Positions 16,449 to 28,012 are shown, counted from the first letter of the stretch. The stretch: DNA of 64,000 bases from Rhodococcus coprophilus NBRC 100603 (GCF_001895045.1 NZ_BDAM01000003.1:310001-374000); one strand, 5' to 3'. Numbers and translations: made by a program. Notes: generated by a model from the letters alone, not told the origin.

Positions 16449-17729
16449 TTACCGTCGATTCCGGCGCCGTGCACGTCGCGCTGCCACCGTGTGTTCGGCG
16501 TGCGTCCGCAGCGCGGTGAGCAGCCCGAGGCGACGTCCCGTGACGGGATCCTCCATCAGTGCCGGCACCGTCGCCGCAGCGCGCAAACGCTCGAACTTAC
16601 GCTCCGACGACGTCTCCGGCGCATCGTCCGACGTGGCCTTCAGGAGACTGTCCGGCAACGCCAGTTTGTGGATCGTCCGCAGCGCCAGCAGGTACTGCCG
16701 GCCGAGTGGGCCCGTCGTGTACGGGAGGTCGTACTTGCCGCACAGCGCACGCACCCGAGCCGCGACCTCCCGGTACCGATTGCTCGGCAGATCCGGGAAG
16801 AGGTGATGCTCGATCTGGTAGCTGAGGTTCCCGGTCATGAAATCCATGACCCGTCCGCCGGAAATGTTTGCGCTGCCGAGCAATTGGCGCAGATACCACT
16901 GGCCGCGCGACTCGTCCTCGAACTGCTCGACGGTGAACTTCTCCGCGCCGTCCGGGAAGTGCCCGCAGAAGATCACCAGGTACGCCCAGATGTTGCGCAC
17001 GACATTCGCGGTGAGGTTGGCCGTGAGCGTGCTACGCCACGCCGGCCCGGTCGCGGCCGGGAACAGCACCAGATCCTTGAACACCTGCCGTGAAGCCTTC
17101 GCCAGGAACTCACGGTCGGGCCCCGACATCCTCGGCCGCGGACCGTCACCGAGTTGCTTCTCCCACGCGATCCGCTGTGCCGTCAGGTCGTGCAGCGCGA
17201 TACCCCACTCGAATGTCAGCGCGAGGACCACATTCGCGACCGGCTGCAGCAGGTTGATCGGACGCCACTTCTCGTCGCGAGTCATGCGCAGGATGCCGAA
17301 TCCCACGTCCTCGTCCATCCCCACGATGTTCGTGTAGGTGTGGTGCTCGTAGTTGTGGGCGCGCTTCCAGTGAGCGGACGGGCCGGTCTGATCCCATTCC
17401 CACGAGGTGGAGTGGATCTCCGGATCGTTCATCCAGTCCCACTGCCCGTGCATCACATTGTGGCCGAGCTCCATGTTCTCGATGATCTTCGCCACCGACA
17501 GCGCCGCCGTACCCAGCAGCCAGCGCGAACGCCGCCGCGAACCGAGCAGCACGATCCGGCCCCCGATTTCGAGCGCGCGTTGCAGTCGAATCGTGTTGTG
17601 GATGTATCGTGCGTCACGCGGGCCACGCGAATTCTCGACGTCACGCCGTATGGCATCGAACTCTGTTGCCAGGGCATCGATGTCGGCGTCGGTCAGATGC
17701 GCGAACTCGCGGATGTCGGTGATGGCCAA
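16449..17729 (-). CDS. Acyl-lipid/acyl-CoA desaturase B (DesA3-like)
   Basis: A 426-residue paralogue of desaturase A. Histidine boxes HNVMHGQWDWMNDPEIH, HNYEHH and QIEHH are intact, so it should be active. It differs by an insert near residue 190 (QLGDGPRPRMSGPD) and a longer arginine-rich C-terminus. TTG start at 17729. It lies 33 bases behind the reductase gene on the same strand, so the two are cotranscribed and the reductase is its likely electron donor. Which chain length or position each paralogue prefers cannot be told from sequence. Confidence 0.9.
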   Translation of the reverse strand: MAITDIREFAHLTDADIDALATEFDAIRRDVENSRGPRDARYIHNTIRLQRALEIGGRIVLLGSRRRSRWLLGTAALSVAKIIENMELGHNVMHGQWDWMNDPEIHSTSWEWDQTGPSAHWKRAHNYEHHTYTNIVGMDEDVGFGILRMTRDEKWRPINLLQPVANVVLALTFEWGIALHDLTAQRIAWEKQLGDGPRPRMSGPDREFLAKASRQVFKDLVLFPAATGPAWRSTLTANLTANVVRNIWAYLVIFCGHFPDGAEKFTVEQFEDESRGQWYLRQLLGSANISGGRVMDFMTGNLSYQIEHHLFPDLPSNRYREVAARVRALCGKYDLPYTTGPLGRQYLLALRTIHKLALPDSLLKATSDDAPETSSERKFERLRAAATVPALMEDPVTGRRLGLLTALRTHAEHTVAARRARRRNRR

Positions 17730-17762
17730 GCGGGGTCCCTCTCGTCGTTCTCGGCGATGCTC

Positions 17763-18893
17763 TCAGGCATCGATCGTGCAGTCGCCGGCAGCTACAGAGA
17801 TGCACGTCTGGACTCGTTCGCCCTCACCGTGCTCCTGGCCCGACCGGAGATCGACCACATACCCCTTTTGCAGGGGAACTACACAAGTCTGACAGATACC
17901 CATCCGGCAACCGAAGGGCATGAGTGCTCCTGCGCTCTCCCCCGCCTCGAGAATGCTGGTGGCGCCGTCTGCGGTCACGGTCTTGCCGGATTTCGCGAAA
18001 GTGATCGTTCCCCCGGCCCCTGAGGTGTCGGCCCGCGTGACCGCGAAGCGCTCGAGATGCACGCGATCCGCGATGCCCGCCTTCTCCCAGTGCGCGCTGA
18101 TATCGGTGAGCATCTGCTGCGGTCCGCACGCCCAGGTCTGACGCTCCCGCCAGTCCGGACATACCTCGTCGAGCTGAGAAAGAGCGAATTTTCCCTGTTC
18201 ACGGGTGTATTGCAGGTGGCAGCGGTACCGGTCGTGGGTGGCGTCGAACTGCTCGAGTTCGGACCGGAACATCACGTCCTCGGCGGTGGGCGCCGAGTGC
18301 ACATGAACGACGTCGGCGATGTCGACACCACGATCGACTGCACGCCGATCGAGGGTGCGGAGCATCGACATGATCGGCGTGACGCCGCTGCCGGCGGTCA
18401 GGAACAGGATCTTCTCGGGCGGCGGATCGGGAAGAACGAAGTCGCCCTGCGGAGCCGCGAGGCGCACGATTGTGCCTTCCGGCACACCACCGACGAGATG
18501 GCTCGACAGGAAGCCCTCGGGCATCGCCTTCACCGCGATCGAGATGACTTTGTCGCTGCGGATCGGGGTGGAGGTCAGCGAGTACGACCGCCAGTGCCAG
18601 CGACCGTCGATGTGCAGGCCGATACCGATGTACTGGCCGGGCGCGTACCCGAAGTCGAATCCCCAGCCGGGTCGGATGACGATGGTGGCGGAGTCGGCGG
18701 TCTCGGCCCGTACCTCGACGATGCGCCCGCGAAGTTCCCGCGCCGACCACAGCGGGTTGACGAGGTGCAGATAGTCGTCGGGCAACAATGGAGTGGTGAG
18801 TCGGGCGACGGCGCCTCGTACCACGTTGGACAGGGACCGCTCACCTGGTGCCACATGGGCCGCCGGCTTTTCGATCCATTCCTTGAAACCCAT
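17763..18893 (-). CDS. Ferredoxin reductase, FAD/NAD(P) plus [2Fe-2S] (Rv3230c-like)
   Basis: A 376-residue soluble electron-transfer protein feeding the desaturases. Domain order: FAD-binding barrel with RSYSLTS, nucleotide-binding domain with [12 protein letters not shown] and WACGPQQML, then a C-terminal plant-type [2Fe-2S] domain with CRMGICQTC and a distal cysteine in VQTCIS. The M. tuberculosis counterpart Rv3230c works with DesA3 as oxidoreductase. ATG at 18893 has GAGGAGA nine bases upstream. The promoter region carries repeated GTAGGTTA elements shared with desaturase A. Confidence 0.93.
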   Translation of the reverse strand: MGFKEWIEKPAAHVAPGERSLSNVVRGAVARLTTPLLPDDYLHLVNPLWSARELRGRIVEVRAETADSATIVIRPGWGFDFGYAPGQYIGIGLHIDGRWHWRSYSLTSTPIRSDKVISIAVKAMPEGFLSSHLVGGVPEGTIVRLAAPQGDFVLPDPPPEKILFLTAGSGVTPIMSMLRTLDRRAVDRGVDIADVVHVHSAPTAEDVMFRSELEQFDATHDRYRCHLQYTREQGKFALSQLDEVCPDWRERQTWACGPQQMLTDISAHWEKAGIADRVHLERFAVTRADTSGAGGTITFAKSGKTVTADGATSILEAGESAGALMPFGCRMGICQTCVVPLQKGYVVDLRSGQEHGEGERVQTCISVAAGDCTIDA

Positions 18894-18917
18894 CGAACGG
18901 TTCTCCTCACGCTGGGA

Positions 18918-18960
18918 CTACGACCGCGTAGGTTATCAGAGGTTACGGTCCCGTAGGTTA
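18918..18960 (-). promoter_or_regulatory. Operator-like repeats upstream of reductase-desaturase B
   Basis: GTAGGTTA occurs at 18928-18935 and again at 18953-18960, 25 bases apart. CTACG-ACCG-CGTAG (18918-18931) and TTACGG-TC-CCGTAG (18943-18956) are inverted repeats. On the minus strand AGGTTA reads TAACCT, which may double as the -10. The motif matches the one at 16376-16403. Confidence 0.6.
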
Positions 18961-19082
18961 CGCGGAGGTTCCCTCTACAACGATCCCCGCCCCGGGCCTC
19001 CGGAGCAATGCGCGGTCGGCGTGATTCCGGGCTCAGAACAGCTGGAAACCGGCACTGATGCGGCCTCTGAGCGGTTCCCGTC

Positions 19083-19589
19083 TCAGAGCAGTTCCAGCAG
19101 GAACGGCAGTTCCTGAGCCGCGTACCACGCCAGTTCGTGATCCTCGGCGTCACCGAGCACGAACTCGGCCTCCTCGTCGCCCATGTCGGCCTCGTCCACG
19201 ACCTCCATCGCACGCGCGACGTCCGCTTCCGCATCCTTCAGGTCCACGTGGACGGAGGCGATCGCACTCATCGGCACCCGACCGGCGAGGCGGACCACGG
19301 CGTCGTCGAGATCCGGGCGAGGGGTGGCGTCGTCGACGTCTGCGGCAACCACCACGCGTCGGGTCCCGAACGACTCCTCCCCCGCATCCTCGGCCGCGAG
19401 CAGTCGCAGCGAGGCGCGTGCGGCTTCGCCCATCGCGACCTCGGCGAGTTCCTCGTCGTCACCCGACGTGTAGGCCTCCCGCAGGGTCGGCGTCACCGCG
19501 AACGCAGTGCGTCCCACGGCGTCCAGTTCGTTCTCGGCCACGAGACGCTGCAGCATCCCGAGCGTCGCCGGTATATAGACACGCGTCAC
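19083..19589 (-). CDS. DUF6912 family protein (Rv3231c-like)
   Basis: A 168-residue soluble acidic protein of unknown function that opens MTRVYIPATLGML. It contains a strand-rich core with VVVAADVDDATPRP and ends in ELAWYAAQELPFLLELL. No catalytic motif is recognisable. It starts at GTG 19589, three bases after the WS/DGAT stop, and so belongs to the HAD-WS/DGAT-DUF6912 operon. After its stop, 189 bases without a gene lead to the reductase; they hold the operator repeats and a short 7-base inverted repeat at 19065-19088 that may terminate this operon. Confidence 0.8.
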   Translation of the reverse strand: MTRVYIPATLGMLQRLVAENELDAVGRTAFAVTPTLREAYTSGDDEELAEVAMGEAARASLRLLAAEDAGEESFGTRRVVVAADVDDATPRPDLDDAVVRLAGRVPMSAIASVHVDLKDAEADVARAMEVVDEADMGDEEAEFVLGDAEDHELAWYAAQELPFLLELL

Positions 19590-19592
19590 TTC

Positions 19593-20996
19593 TCACCTAC
19601 TGGCATCCGACAACTCCTCGAGCGATTCGTGCAGCAGCGACGTGAGCACATGCACGTCGGGCATGGCGTCGCGGTCCGCATTCAAACCGTAGTAGATCTT
19701 TCCGTCGTACGACGTCAGCGCGACACTCAAGGCCTGATTCTTGAGCAACGGCGAGACCGGATACATCCCGAGCAGTCGTGCCCCTCCCAGATACAGCGGG
19801 TACTGCGGCCCCGGCGCGTTGGTGATCATGACGTTGAACACGCGCTGCGAGAAACTCGATGCGACGCGCGCACCCACGGCGTGCATCGTCGCCGGCGCGA
19901 ACCCCGACAGCCGGAGCATCGACTGCGCCGCGACCCGCCTGCGTTCCCGCGAGTACGCCTCCCCCGCGTGGGCGATGTGGGACAACCGCACCACGGCATT
20001 GGGTTCCCCCACGGGCAGGTCGACGAGGAACGACGACACCTCGCCCTGAGGGTGGACTTGAATGGTCTCGTCCGTGCCCTCGGTGGCATGCACGTAGACC
20101 GACATGGGCACCATCGCACGCACCACCGTGGCCTCGGTCAGCGGTTCACCGCGAGAGAGCAGCCAGTACCGCAGGGCACCGGAGATCACGGCGAGCACCA
20201 CGTCGTTGACGCTGCATCCGTACCGGGACCGGATCTTCCGGTACGGCTCGAGATCGGATTCCACGACAGCGAACCGTCTGCTGCGCGAGATCGTCGCGTT
20301 CAAGGGCGACTCGGGCGCCGACTGCGCCGCGGTCCGGGCGAGCCGCCCGATCACGTCGACCGTGCCGGTCAGGGTGGATGCGAGGTTTCCCACGGCGGAG
20401 CGCACGGCAGCGGCACCTTCGCCGGGCCGCGCCACCAGTTCCGCGAGGGCACCGACGAGCAGGGCCGACTCCGACGGCTCCTGCTCCGGCATCCACAGTT
20501 CCTCGGGCACCTCCCGCGGGTCCGGATTCTTGTCGAACAGAACCTGACCGATCTCGAGGGACTGCTCCCCGTCCACGAGCGCCGAATGCGTTTTGGTGAA
20601 CACCGCGCACCGGTCGCCGGCGAGTCCTTCCACGACGTACATCTCCCACAGCGGACGAGTCCGGTCGAGGGGTCGCGAGATGAGCCGGGCGATGAGGTCG
20701 TGCAACTGGTCGTCGGATCCCGGGCGCGGAATCGCGGATCTGCGCACGTGGTACGTGATGTCGAAATCCCGGTCGTCGATCCACACCGGCCGCGAGAGAC
20801 CGAACGCCACCTCGCGCACCTTCTGGCGGTACCGGGGGACTTCCGCGAGCCGCTGCTCGACCAGTTGCAGGACGCGGTCGTAGTGAACGCCACCCTCGGG
20901 TGGCTCGAGAATCGCGAGCGAGCCGATGTGCATCGGCGTATTGCTCGTCTCCAGGTAGTAGTACGACGCGTCCTGCGCCGTCATCCGACTCGTCAT
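19593..20996 (-). CDS. WS/DGAT acyltransferase with an altered HHxxxDG motif
   Basis: A 467-residue member of the wax ester synthase/diacylglycerol acyltransferase family, which makes storage lipids from acyl-CoA at the membrane. Family blocks are clear: RPLWEMYVVEG, SVNDVVLAVISGALR and NVMITNAPGPQYPLYL. The active-site motif, however, reads KTHSALVDG where active enzymes have K-x-H-H-A-x-x-D-G, so the second histidine, proposed as the general base, is a serine. The DNA reads acg cat tcg there. Activity may be weak or different. The start overlaps the HAD stop. Comparable genes (Rv3233c/Rv3234c) lie at this locus in M. tuberculosis. Confidence 0.88.
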   Translation of the reverse strand: MTSRMTAQDASYYYLETSNTPMHIGSLAILEPPEGGVHYDRVLQLVEQRLAEVPRYRQKVREVAFGLSRPVWIDDRDFDITYHVRRSAIPRPGSDDQLHDLIARLISRPLDRTRPLWEMYVVEGLAGDRCAVFTKTHSALVDGEQSLEIGQVLFDKNPDPREVPEELWMPEQEPSESALLVGALAELVARPGEGAAAVRSAVGNLASTLTGTVDVIGRLARTAAQSAPESPLNATISRSRRFAVVESDLEPYRKIRSRYGCSVNDVVLAVISGALRYWLLSRGEPLTEATVVRAMVPMSVYVHATEGTDETIQVHPQGEVSSFLVDLPVGEPNAVVRLSHIAHAGEAYSRERRRVAAQSMLRLSGFAPATMHAVGARVASSFSQRVFNVMITNAPGPQYPLYLGGARLLGMYPVSPLLKNQALSVALTSYDGKIYYGLNADRDAMPDVHVLTSLLHESLEELSDASR

Positions 20997-21436
20997 GGCG
21001 GATAGTCCCCCTCACCCCCGCGTGACCGGGATCGTCCTGCCGTGCCGAAGAGAACGTCGAGTTCCGCCAGCACGGTGTCGGGACCATCATGGTGGACGCC
21101 GACCATCCCCGCAGCCACCGCGCCGCGCACGTTGCCCGTCAGGTCGTCCACGAACACGCATTCGGCCGGATCGAGACCGAGACGCTCCGCGACGAGCCGG
21201 AAGCTGGCGGCGTCAGGTTTGGCGACCCCCACATCCCCGGAGAGGACGACCTCGTCGACCAGCGTGCCGGCCAGGTCGCGCAGCCATTGGCCGTGCGGTC
21301 CTCCCGGATCGTTGCTGAGGATCGCGGTGCGCACCCCGCGGCGGCGCAACCCGGCGACCAACGCCGCGAGGGCTTCGGGATCCGTATCGGGGCCGGCGAG
21401 CACGCCACCGAAGTCGAGCACCAGTCCGCGCAGCAC
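20993..21436 (-). CDS. HAD-family hydrolase
   Basis: A 147-residue haloacid-dehalogenase-fold protein. Motif I is LVLDFGGVLAGP, with the nucleophile aspartate at position 8 but glycine in place of the second acidic residue; motif II is AILSNDP, motif III KPDAASF and motif IV CVFVDDLTGN. It lacks a large cap domain, so it may act on protein or small phosphoesters. The substrate is unknown. It is the first gene of the HAD-WS/DGAT-DUF6912 operon, overlapping the next start by four bases. The GTG start at 21436 is probably leaderless. Confidence 0.83.
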   Translation of the reverse strand: MLRGLVLDFGGVLAGPDTDPEALAALVAGLRRRGVRTAILSNDPGGPHGQWLRDLAGTLVDEVVLSGDVGVAKPDAASFRLVAERLGLDPAECVFVDDLTGNVRGAVAAGMVGVHHDGPDTVLAELDVLFGTAGRSRSRGGEGDYPP

Positions 21437-21442
21437 GGACCC

Positions 21443-21448
21443 ACCCTA
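21443..21448 (-). promoter_or_regulatory. -10 box for leaderless HAD gene
   Basis: TAGGGT on the minus strand, six bases before the GTG at 21436; the same hexamer and spacing as desaturase A. Confidence 0.5.
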
Positions 21449-21496
21449 AATGTTCCGCCGCCCGCGCATCGACGGACTTGCCGGTGAGCCGCGGCA

Positions 21497-22291
21497 TCAG
21501 ACCCGCAGGCTAGCCGCCATCGCCGCGAGCGCCTGCCGGCGAGGCATCGTCACGAGGGTGTCGAATTGCGCGCGATAGTGCTCGCTCGGTACATAGATCG
21601 GTCCGTTGTTCAGATTCTCGAGTGCGCCCCGGGCGACGTCGTCCGGATCCATCAGGTGTCGCAAGGTAGCGGGATCGATGCCCTGAAGACGGGGTGCCTC
21701 GGTGTCGGTTGCTCCCGGACAGAGTGTCAGCACATCGATCCCCGCGGGAGTCAATTCTCCCCAGAGGGCTTCGCCGAGCGCGTTGACGTAGGCCTTCGTC
21801 GCCGAGTACGCGGCGGAGTACGGGCAGCCGAGAAGTCCTTCCACCGAACTGGTGAATACGACGCCGCCGCGACCGCGTCGCCTCAAGCGTGGAACTAGAG
21901 CATGTGCCAACCGCGTCGGTGCCTGACAGTTGACGGCGAGCATGGACGCGAGAGTGTCCGCGTCACCGTCCTCGAACGGGCCCTTCACGCCGAACCCGGC
22001 ATTGCTGACCAGCAAGCCGATATCGGTGGTCGCCTCTTTCCCGAGCAGCCGGTCCACGGCGGCGGGATCCGAGAGATCGGTCTCGTGCACGGTCACCCCG
22101 ACGCCGTGTCGGCAGCGCAGTTCGGCTGCAAGCTCCTCGAGCCGGTCGAGTCGGCGGGCGACGAGTATCAGGTCCAGACCGGCTTCCGCCAGAAGGCGGG
22201 CGAACGACCGGCCGATGCCGGACGACGCACCGGTCACCAGAGCAGAGGGGCCGTATCTGAACGCGAAGTCCCCGGCACTGTCCTCGGTCAT
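21497..22291 (-). CDS. Short-chain dehydrogenase/reductase
   Basis: A 264-residue classical-type SDR. The cofactor loop TGASSGIG (near residue 20) with ARRLDR after the second strand suggests NADPH preference; the NAG block reads LVSNAGFG, and the catalytic serine and YxxxK appear as FTSSVEG and YSATKAY. The substrate is unknown; similar enzymes reduce fatty or steroid ketones. ATG at 22291 has GGAG upstream. An inverted repeat with CGAAA and TTTCG arms lies about 45-60 bases upstream and could be an operator. On the far side of that gap lies the broken remains of a second SDR. Confidence 0.85.
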   Translation of the reverse strand: MTEDSAGDFAFRYGPSALVTGASSGIGRSFARLLAEAGLDLILVARRLDRLEELAAELRCRHGVGVTVHETDLSDPAAVDRLLGKEATTDIGLLVSNAGFGVKGPFEDGDADTLASMLAVNCQAPTRLAHALVPRLRRRGRGGVVFTSSVEGLLGCPYSAAYSATKAYVNALGEALWGELTPAGIDVLTLCPGATDTEAPRLQGIDPATLRHLMDPDDVARGALENLNNGPIYVPSEHYRAQFDTLVTMPRRQALAAMAASLRV

Positions 22292-22337
22292 GCGTTCTCC
22301 GGCCTTCGAAGGGACAACCTCTTGTACCGCAACCTGC

Positions 22338-22364
22338 TCGAAAATATAGTTTCGGAAATCGAGA
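22338..22364. promoter_or_regulatory. AT-rich inverted repeat, possible operator/promoter
   Basis: CTCG-AAAATATAGTTTCGG-AAATCGAG contains CGAAA/TTTCG arms around ATATAG, within outer CTCG/CGAG ends. On the minus strand it includes TATATT, a possible -10 for the SDR gene. It looks like a TetR-type operator, but no regulator gene is adjacent. Confidence 0.35.
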
Positions 22365-22368
22365 TAGC

Positions 22369-22782
22369 ATTCTTGGCAAGGTCGCGCCGGTCACCGGGGC
22401 CAGCCGGGGGGTCGGGGCGGCAACGGCTCTCGCTCGCGCCGACACCGGGTACGCGGTCGCGTGCGTCGCTAGACACGAACCGACCCTCGCCGCACCCCCC
22501 GGAACGCTCGACGACGTCGTCGACGCTATTCGTGCCCGTGGCGGCACCGCGATCGCCGTGCCGGTGGACCTGTCGAACCGCGAACAGGTCGCGGCCATGG
22601 TCGAACAGACCGTTCACCTGGATGGTCGACCAACCGCCGAGTACTCCGGGCGGCTCGAGAGCATGGTTCATCTGGCTCATCGCGAAGGGATCATGCCTAC
22701 GGTGGCTACACGGCCCCTCACCCCGACCGAAATGTCTACCGGTGTCCACGACAACGAGGAGCGCGTGTTCGTGGACGGCTGA
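22369..22782 (+). pseudogene. Decayed short-chain dehydrogenase remnant
   Basis: Read in frame from 22369, the plus strand gives a standard SDR N-terminus without a start codon: GKVAPVTGASRGVGAATALA, then IRARGGTAIAVPVDLSNREQ and VAAMVEQT. The NAG, serine and YxxxK blocks that should follow are missing; the frame runs instead into EYSGRLESMVHLAHREGIMP and stops at 22782. This looks like a gene that lost its 5' end and its catalytic middle. It fills most of the 645-base gap between the SDR (22291) and the gene at 22937; the remaining bases hold nothing else I can identify. Confidence 0.65.
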
Positions 22783-22936
22783 CGGTTACACCGCATGTCG
22801 CCACCCGGGCTCGCCGCGAGACATCCGGCGAGCACGGGCCCGCCGGATATGTCACGATATCGGCGGTTCGTCCTCTCCCGGACCTCGTCGCACCGGCCCC
22901 GCGCCGGTACCGTCCATGCCCCGGGAAGGACCCCGT

Positions 22937-23443
22937 ATGACGCATACCCGCACCGGCCGATACGTGCGCCCCGTCGCCCCTTTCGAGCCGCCCGCACAGG
23001 AACGGTGCGCGCTGCACCGGCCACTCATCTCACCCCGCACATCGCCGCATGACGGCCGATCCCCACGTCCGGTCGCGGCGCCACCGCTGTCGCCGTCGCC
23101 GCCGCCGGCGCCCCGACCCGACCCCACCGCCGTCAGGTTTGCCGACGCGGCGGTGCGTCTCGTCCTCGAAGTGGTCGACGGGCGTCGTCCGGTAGCGCAA
23201 CTCGCCGCGGTTCTCGACCCGGCACTGGTCACGGCGGTCTCGGCACGCCGGTCGAATGCCATGTCGGGAACAGCGGTGCTGCTCCGGACCCGCCTCCACA
23301 CGGTCGACGCGGACACGGCAGAACTGTCCGGCACCTACACGCGCGGCGAGCGGGTGTATGCGGTCGCCGGCCGGATCGTGCGGAGGGCGCCCGGACCGCG
23401 AGCGCCGCACCCCTGGACGATCACGACCCTGTGGCTCGGGTGA
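22937..23443 (+). CDS. Rv3235-family protein (DUF6459)
   Basis: A 168-residue protein with a disordered, proline- and arginine-rich first half and a conserved second half (FADAAVRLVLEVVDGRRPVAQLAAVLDPALV, then LLRTRLHTVD and AVAGRIV). This matches the actinobacterial Rv3235/DUF6459 family, found beside secA1. Function is unknown; the position suggests a link to secretion, but this is inference only. ATG at 22937 has GGGAAGGA six bases upstream. Its stop codon is inside the terminator hairpin shared with secA1. Confidence 0.82.
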   Translation: MTHTRTGRYVRPVAPFEPPAQERCALHRPLISPRTSPHDGRSPRPVAAPPLSPSPPPAPRPDPTAVRFADAAVRLVLEVVDGRRPVAQLAAVLDPALVTAVSARRSNAMSGTAVLLRTRLHTVDADTAELSGTYTRGERVYAVAGRIVRRAPGPRAPHPWTITTLWLG

Positions 23444-23458
23444 GCCACAGGGTCGTGA
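23421..23458. terminator. Bidirectional terminator between Rv3235-family gene and secA1
   Basis: Perfect 17-base arms at 23421-23437 and 23442-23458 around GGGT. The left arm is coding, and the stop codon of the plus-strand gene lies at the loop. Confidence 0.8.
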
Positions 23459-23476
23459 AGGGTTGGTTCTCGACGG

Positions 23477-26305
<2,829 letters not shown>

Positions 26306-26348
26306 TGGTGTGTTCGTCCTCAATCTCGGGTACCTGCACGGACAAGAA

Positions 26349-26383
26349 AATCCGGCCGAGGCCTTGCGGACCCCGGCCGGATT
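26349..26383 (-). terminator. Rho-independent terminator of hpf
   Basis: Arms AATCCGGCCG and complement flank an imperfect inner stem. On the minus strand the hairpin runs into TTTTCTTG, a true T-tract, rare in this GC-rich window. It separates hpf from secA1. Confidence 0.85.
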
Positions 26384-26447
26384 CCATGGTAGGCGTTCTA
26401 CCGGAGTTGCTGCGACGGTGTTGCGCCGAGACCGCTCCGGGCACTGC

Positions 26448-27113
26448 TCACACGAGCTTGATCAAACCGTAGTCGAAGGCGTGGCGCCGATACACCACGG
26501 ACGGCTTGTCGGTCTCCTTGTCGTGGAACAGATAGAAGTCGTGCCCGACCAGTTCCATCTCGTAGAGAGCGTCGTCCACGGTCATGGGCTCGGCCTTGTG
26601 TTCCTTGACGCGGACGATCCTGCCGGGACCCTCGGGCTCCTGGTCATGTCCGTCGAACGGGAGGTCCGGCGAAATCGCCAGGTCGTCGTCCTGAGCGAGC
26701 TTGGCGGTGGCTTCTGCAACGGAGACCGGGGTCTTGTCGCCGTACGAGACCTTCCGACGTTCCTTCGTCCGCCTCAGACGGGCTTCGAGCTTGGCGATGA
26801 CCGACTCGAATGCCGCGTAGAAGCTGTCCGCGGAAGCTTCCGCCCGCGCGACCGGTCCCTTGCCTCGTGCCGTGATCTCGACCCGCTGACAGCTCTTCTT
26901 CTGACGGCGGTTGCGCTCGTGCTGCAACTCCACGTCGAAGTGGAAAATCGTCGGATCGAACCGTTCGATTCGAGCAATCTTCTCGGATACGTAGATCCGG
27001 AAGTGGTCCGGAACCTCTACGTTGCGGCCTTTCACGACGATCTCGGCCTGGGGGCCTTCCGTGGTGGCATCTGCCTCGCCGACGGAAACCTGGGTCTTCG
27101 AAGGGGTCGTCAC
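26448..27113 (-). CDS. hpf: Ribosome hibernation promoting factor, long form
   Basis: A 221-residue long HPF. The N-terminal S30AE domain (about 20-125, [21 protein letters not shown]) sits in the decoding centre; a linker leads to the C-terminal dimerisation domain ([30 protein letters not shown]), which joins ribosomes into 100S particles in resting cells. GTG start at 27113. The 209 bases upstream (27114-27322) are AT-richer than average but I find no convincing promoter match there, apart from a 12-base palindrome behind comF. Own terminator before secA1. Confidence 0.94.
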   Translation of the reverse strand: MTTPSKTQVSVGEADATTEGPQAEIVVKGRNVEVPDHFRIYVSEKIARIERFDPTIFHFDVELQHERNRRQKKSCQRVEITARGKGPVARAEASADSFYAAFESVIAKLEARLRRTKERRKVSYGDKTPVSVAEATAKLAQDDDLAISPDLPFDGHDQEPEGPGRIVRVKEHKAEPMTVDDALYEMELVGHDFYLFHDKETDKPSVVYRRHAFDYGLIKLV

Positions 27114-27309
27114 AAGTACCTCCCGAATACGGCCGGCGCAGCCTGCACGCCGGGCATGTCGATGAGCGCAAAGAGCGCCCGCCCGGAAGCGGAAGAATGA
27201 GCAGTTACACCCTTCTACCTTGTTGTTTCCGGGTCTGATGGCGACGGTAGTCGGTATCTCGGACGCATGCCACCCTTGCGGTCCAATTCACTTTTTCGAC
27301 ACCCCGCGT

Positions 27310-27321
27310 ACCCCCGGGGGT
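27310..27321. repeat. 12-base palindrome after comF
   Basis: ACCCCCGGGGGT, perfect, two bases after the comF stop codon. It could weakly terminate comF; no T-tract follows. Confidence 0.4.
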
Positions 27322-27322
27322 C

Positions 27323-27967
27323 TCATGCGTGTGCTAACACGAGCACGCCGACAGGGTCGAAACCCGCCGCCCGGAGCACCCGAATCGACTCCGCGGCGGT
27401 AGCCCCGGTCGTGACGATGTCATCGACCAACAGCACCTGCCGCGTGCGCGGGACACCCGCCTCCCGTACCCGGATCCTGCCGGCCAGATTGCGGTGCCGC
27501 TCCGCCGCGGACAGGCCCACCGAGTCGCGCACACCCCGGGTGTGGACGAGGAGCCGATGCACGGCCAGGCTCGGGTCGTGCCCGGCGCCGACGTGGGCCG
27601 CGCGGGTCACCGGATCGCCGCCGCGCGACCGCGCGACCCGCGGACGGGTGGGTGCGGGCACGACGGTCGTCGGGCCGGGGGCCAGTTCGCCCCAGCGCCG
27701 CAGCCGGGACACCGCCACCGCCCACGCGAGTCCGAGCGGCACGGCCAGATCGCGGCGGCCTCGTTCCTTCGCGGCGATCACCGCACGTCTCCGAGGGCCC
27801 GCGTACGTGCCCAGACTCCACACCGGTACCCCGGGGTCGCCTCGCAGCCGAACGGTCGCGGGCGGATCGTTGAGAGCCCGCGCGCACGCGCGGCACCACG
27901 CCGTCGCGGGCGCGCCGCACCCCCCACAGGCGAGGGGCAGCACGAGATCGAGGAGCGACGACAGCAC
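27323..27967 (-). CDS. ComF-family phosphoribosyltransferase-like protein
   Basis: A 214-residue protein with an N-terminal zinc-binding region (CGGC near 14-17 and CRAC near 25-28) and a C-terminal type I phosphoribosyltransferase fold with the PRPP loop VLLVDDIVTTGATA. In transformable bacteria ComF assists DNA uptake, but in actinobacteria (Rv3242c) its role is unknown. It lies between lpqB and hpf on the same strand, 45 bases after lpqB, as in mycobacteria, so it may share the mtrAB-lpqB transcript. Confidence 0.88.
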   Translation of the reverse strand: MLSSLLDLVLPLACGGCGAPATAWCRACARALNDPPATVRLRGDPGVPVWSLGTYAGPRRRAVIAAKERGRRDLAVPLGLAWAVAVSRLRRWGELAPGPTTVVPAPTRPRVARSRGGDPVTRAAHVGAGHDPSLAVHRLLVHTRGVRDSVGLSAAERHRNLAGRIRVREAGVPRTRQVLLVDDIVTTGATAAESIRVLRAAGFDPVGVLVLAHA

Positions 27968-28012
27968 CCGTGCAGTGTGACGTGCCGCACCGACACCACC
28001 GGCACCCCGAGG

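Noticed and set aside
27114-27322. SigB/SigF- or SigH-dependent promoter for hpf
   Set aside because: GGGTGT and GGAAAC occur, but not with the right spacing to a matching partner box.
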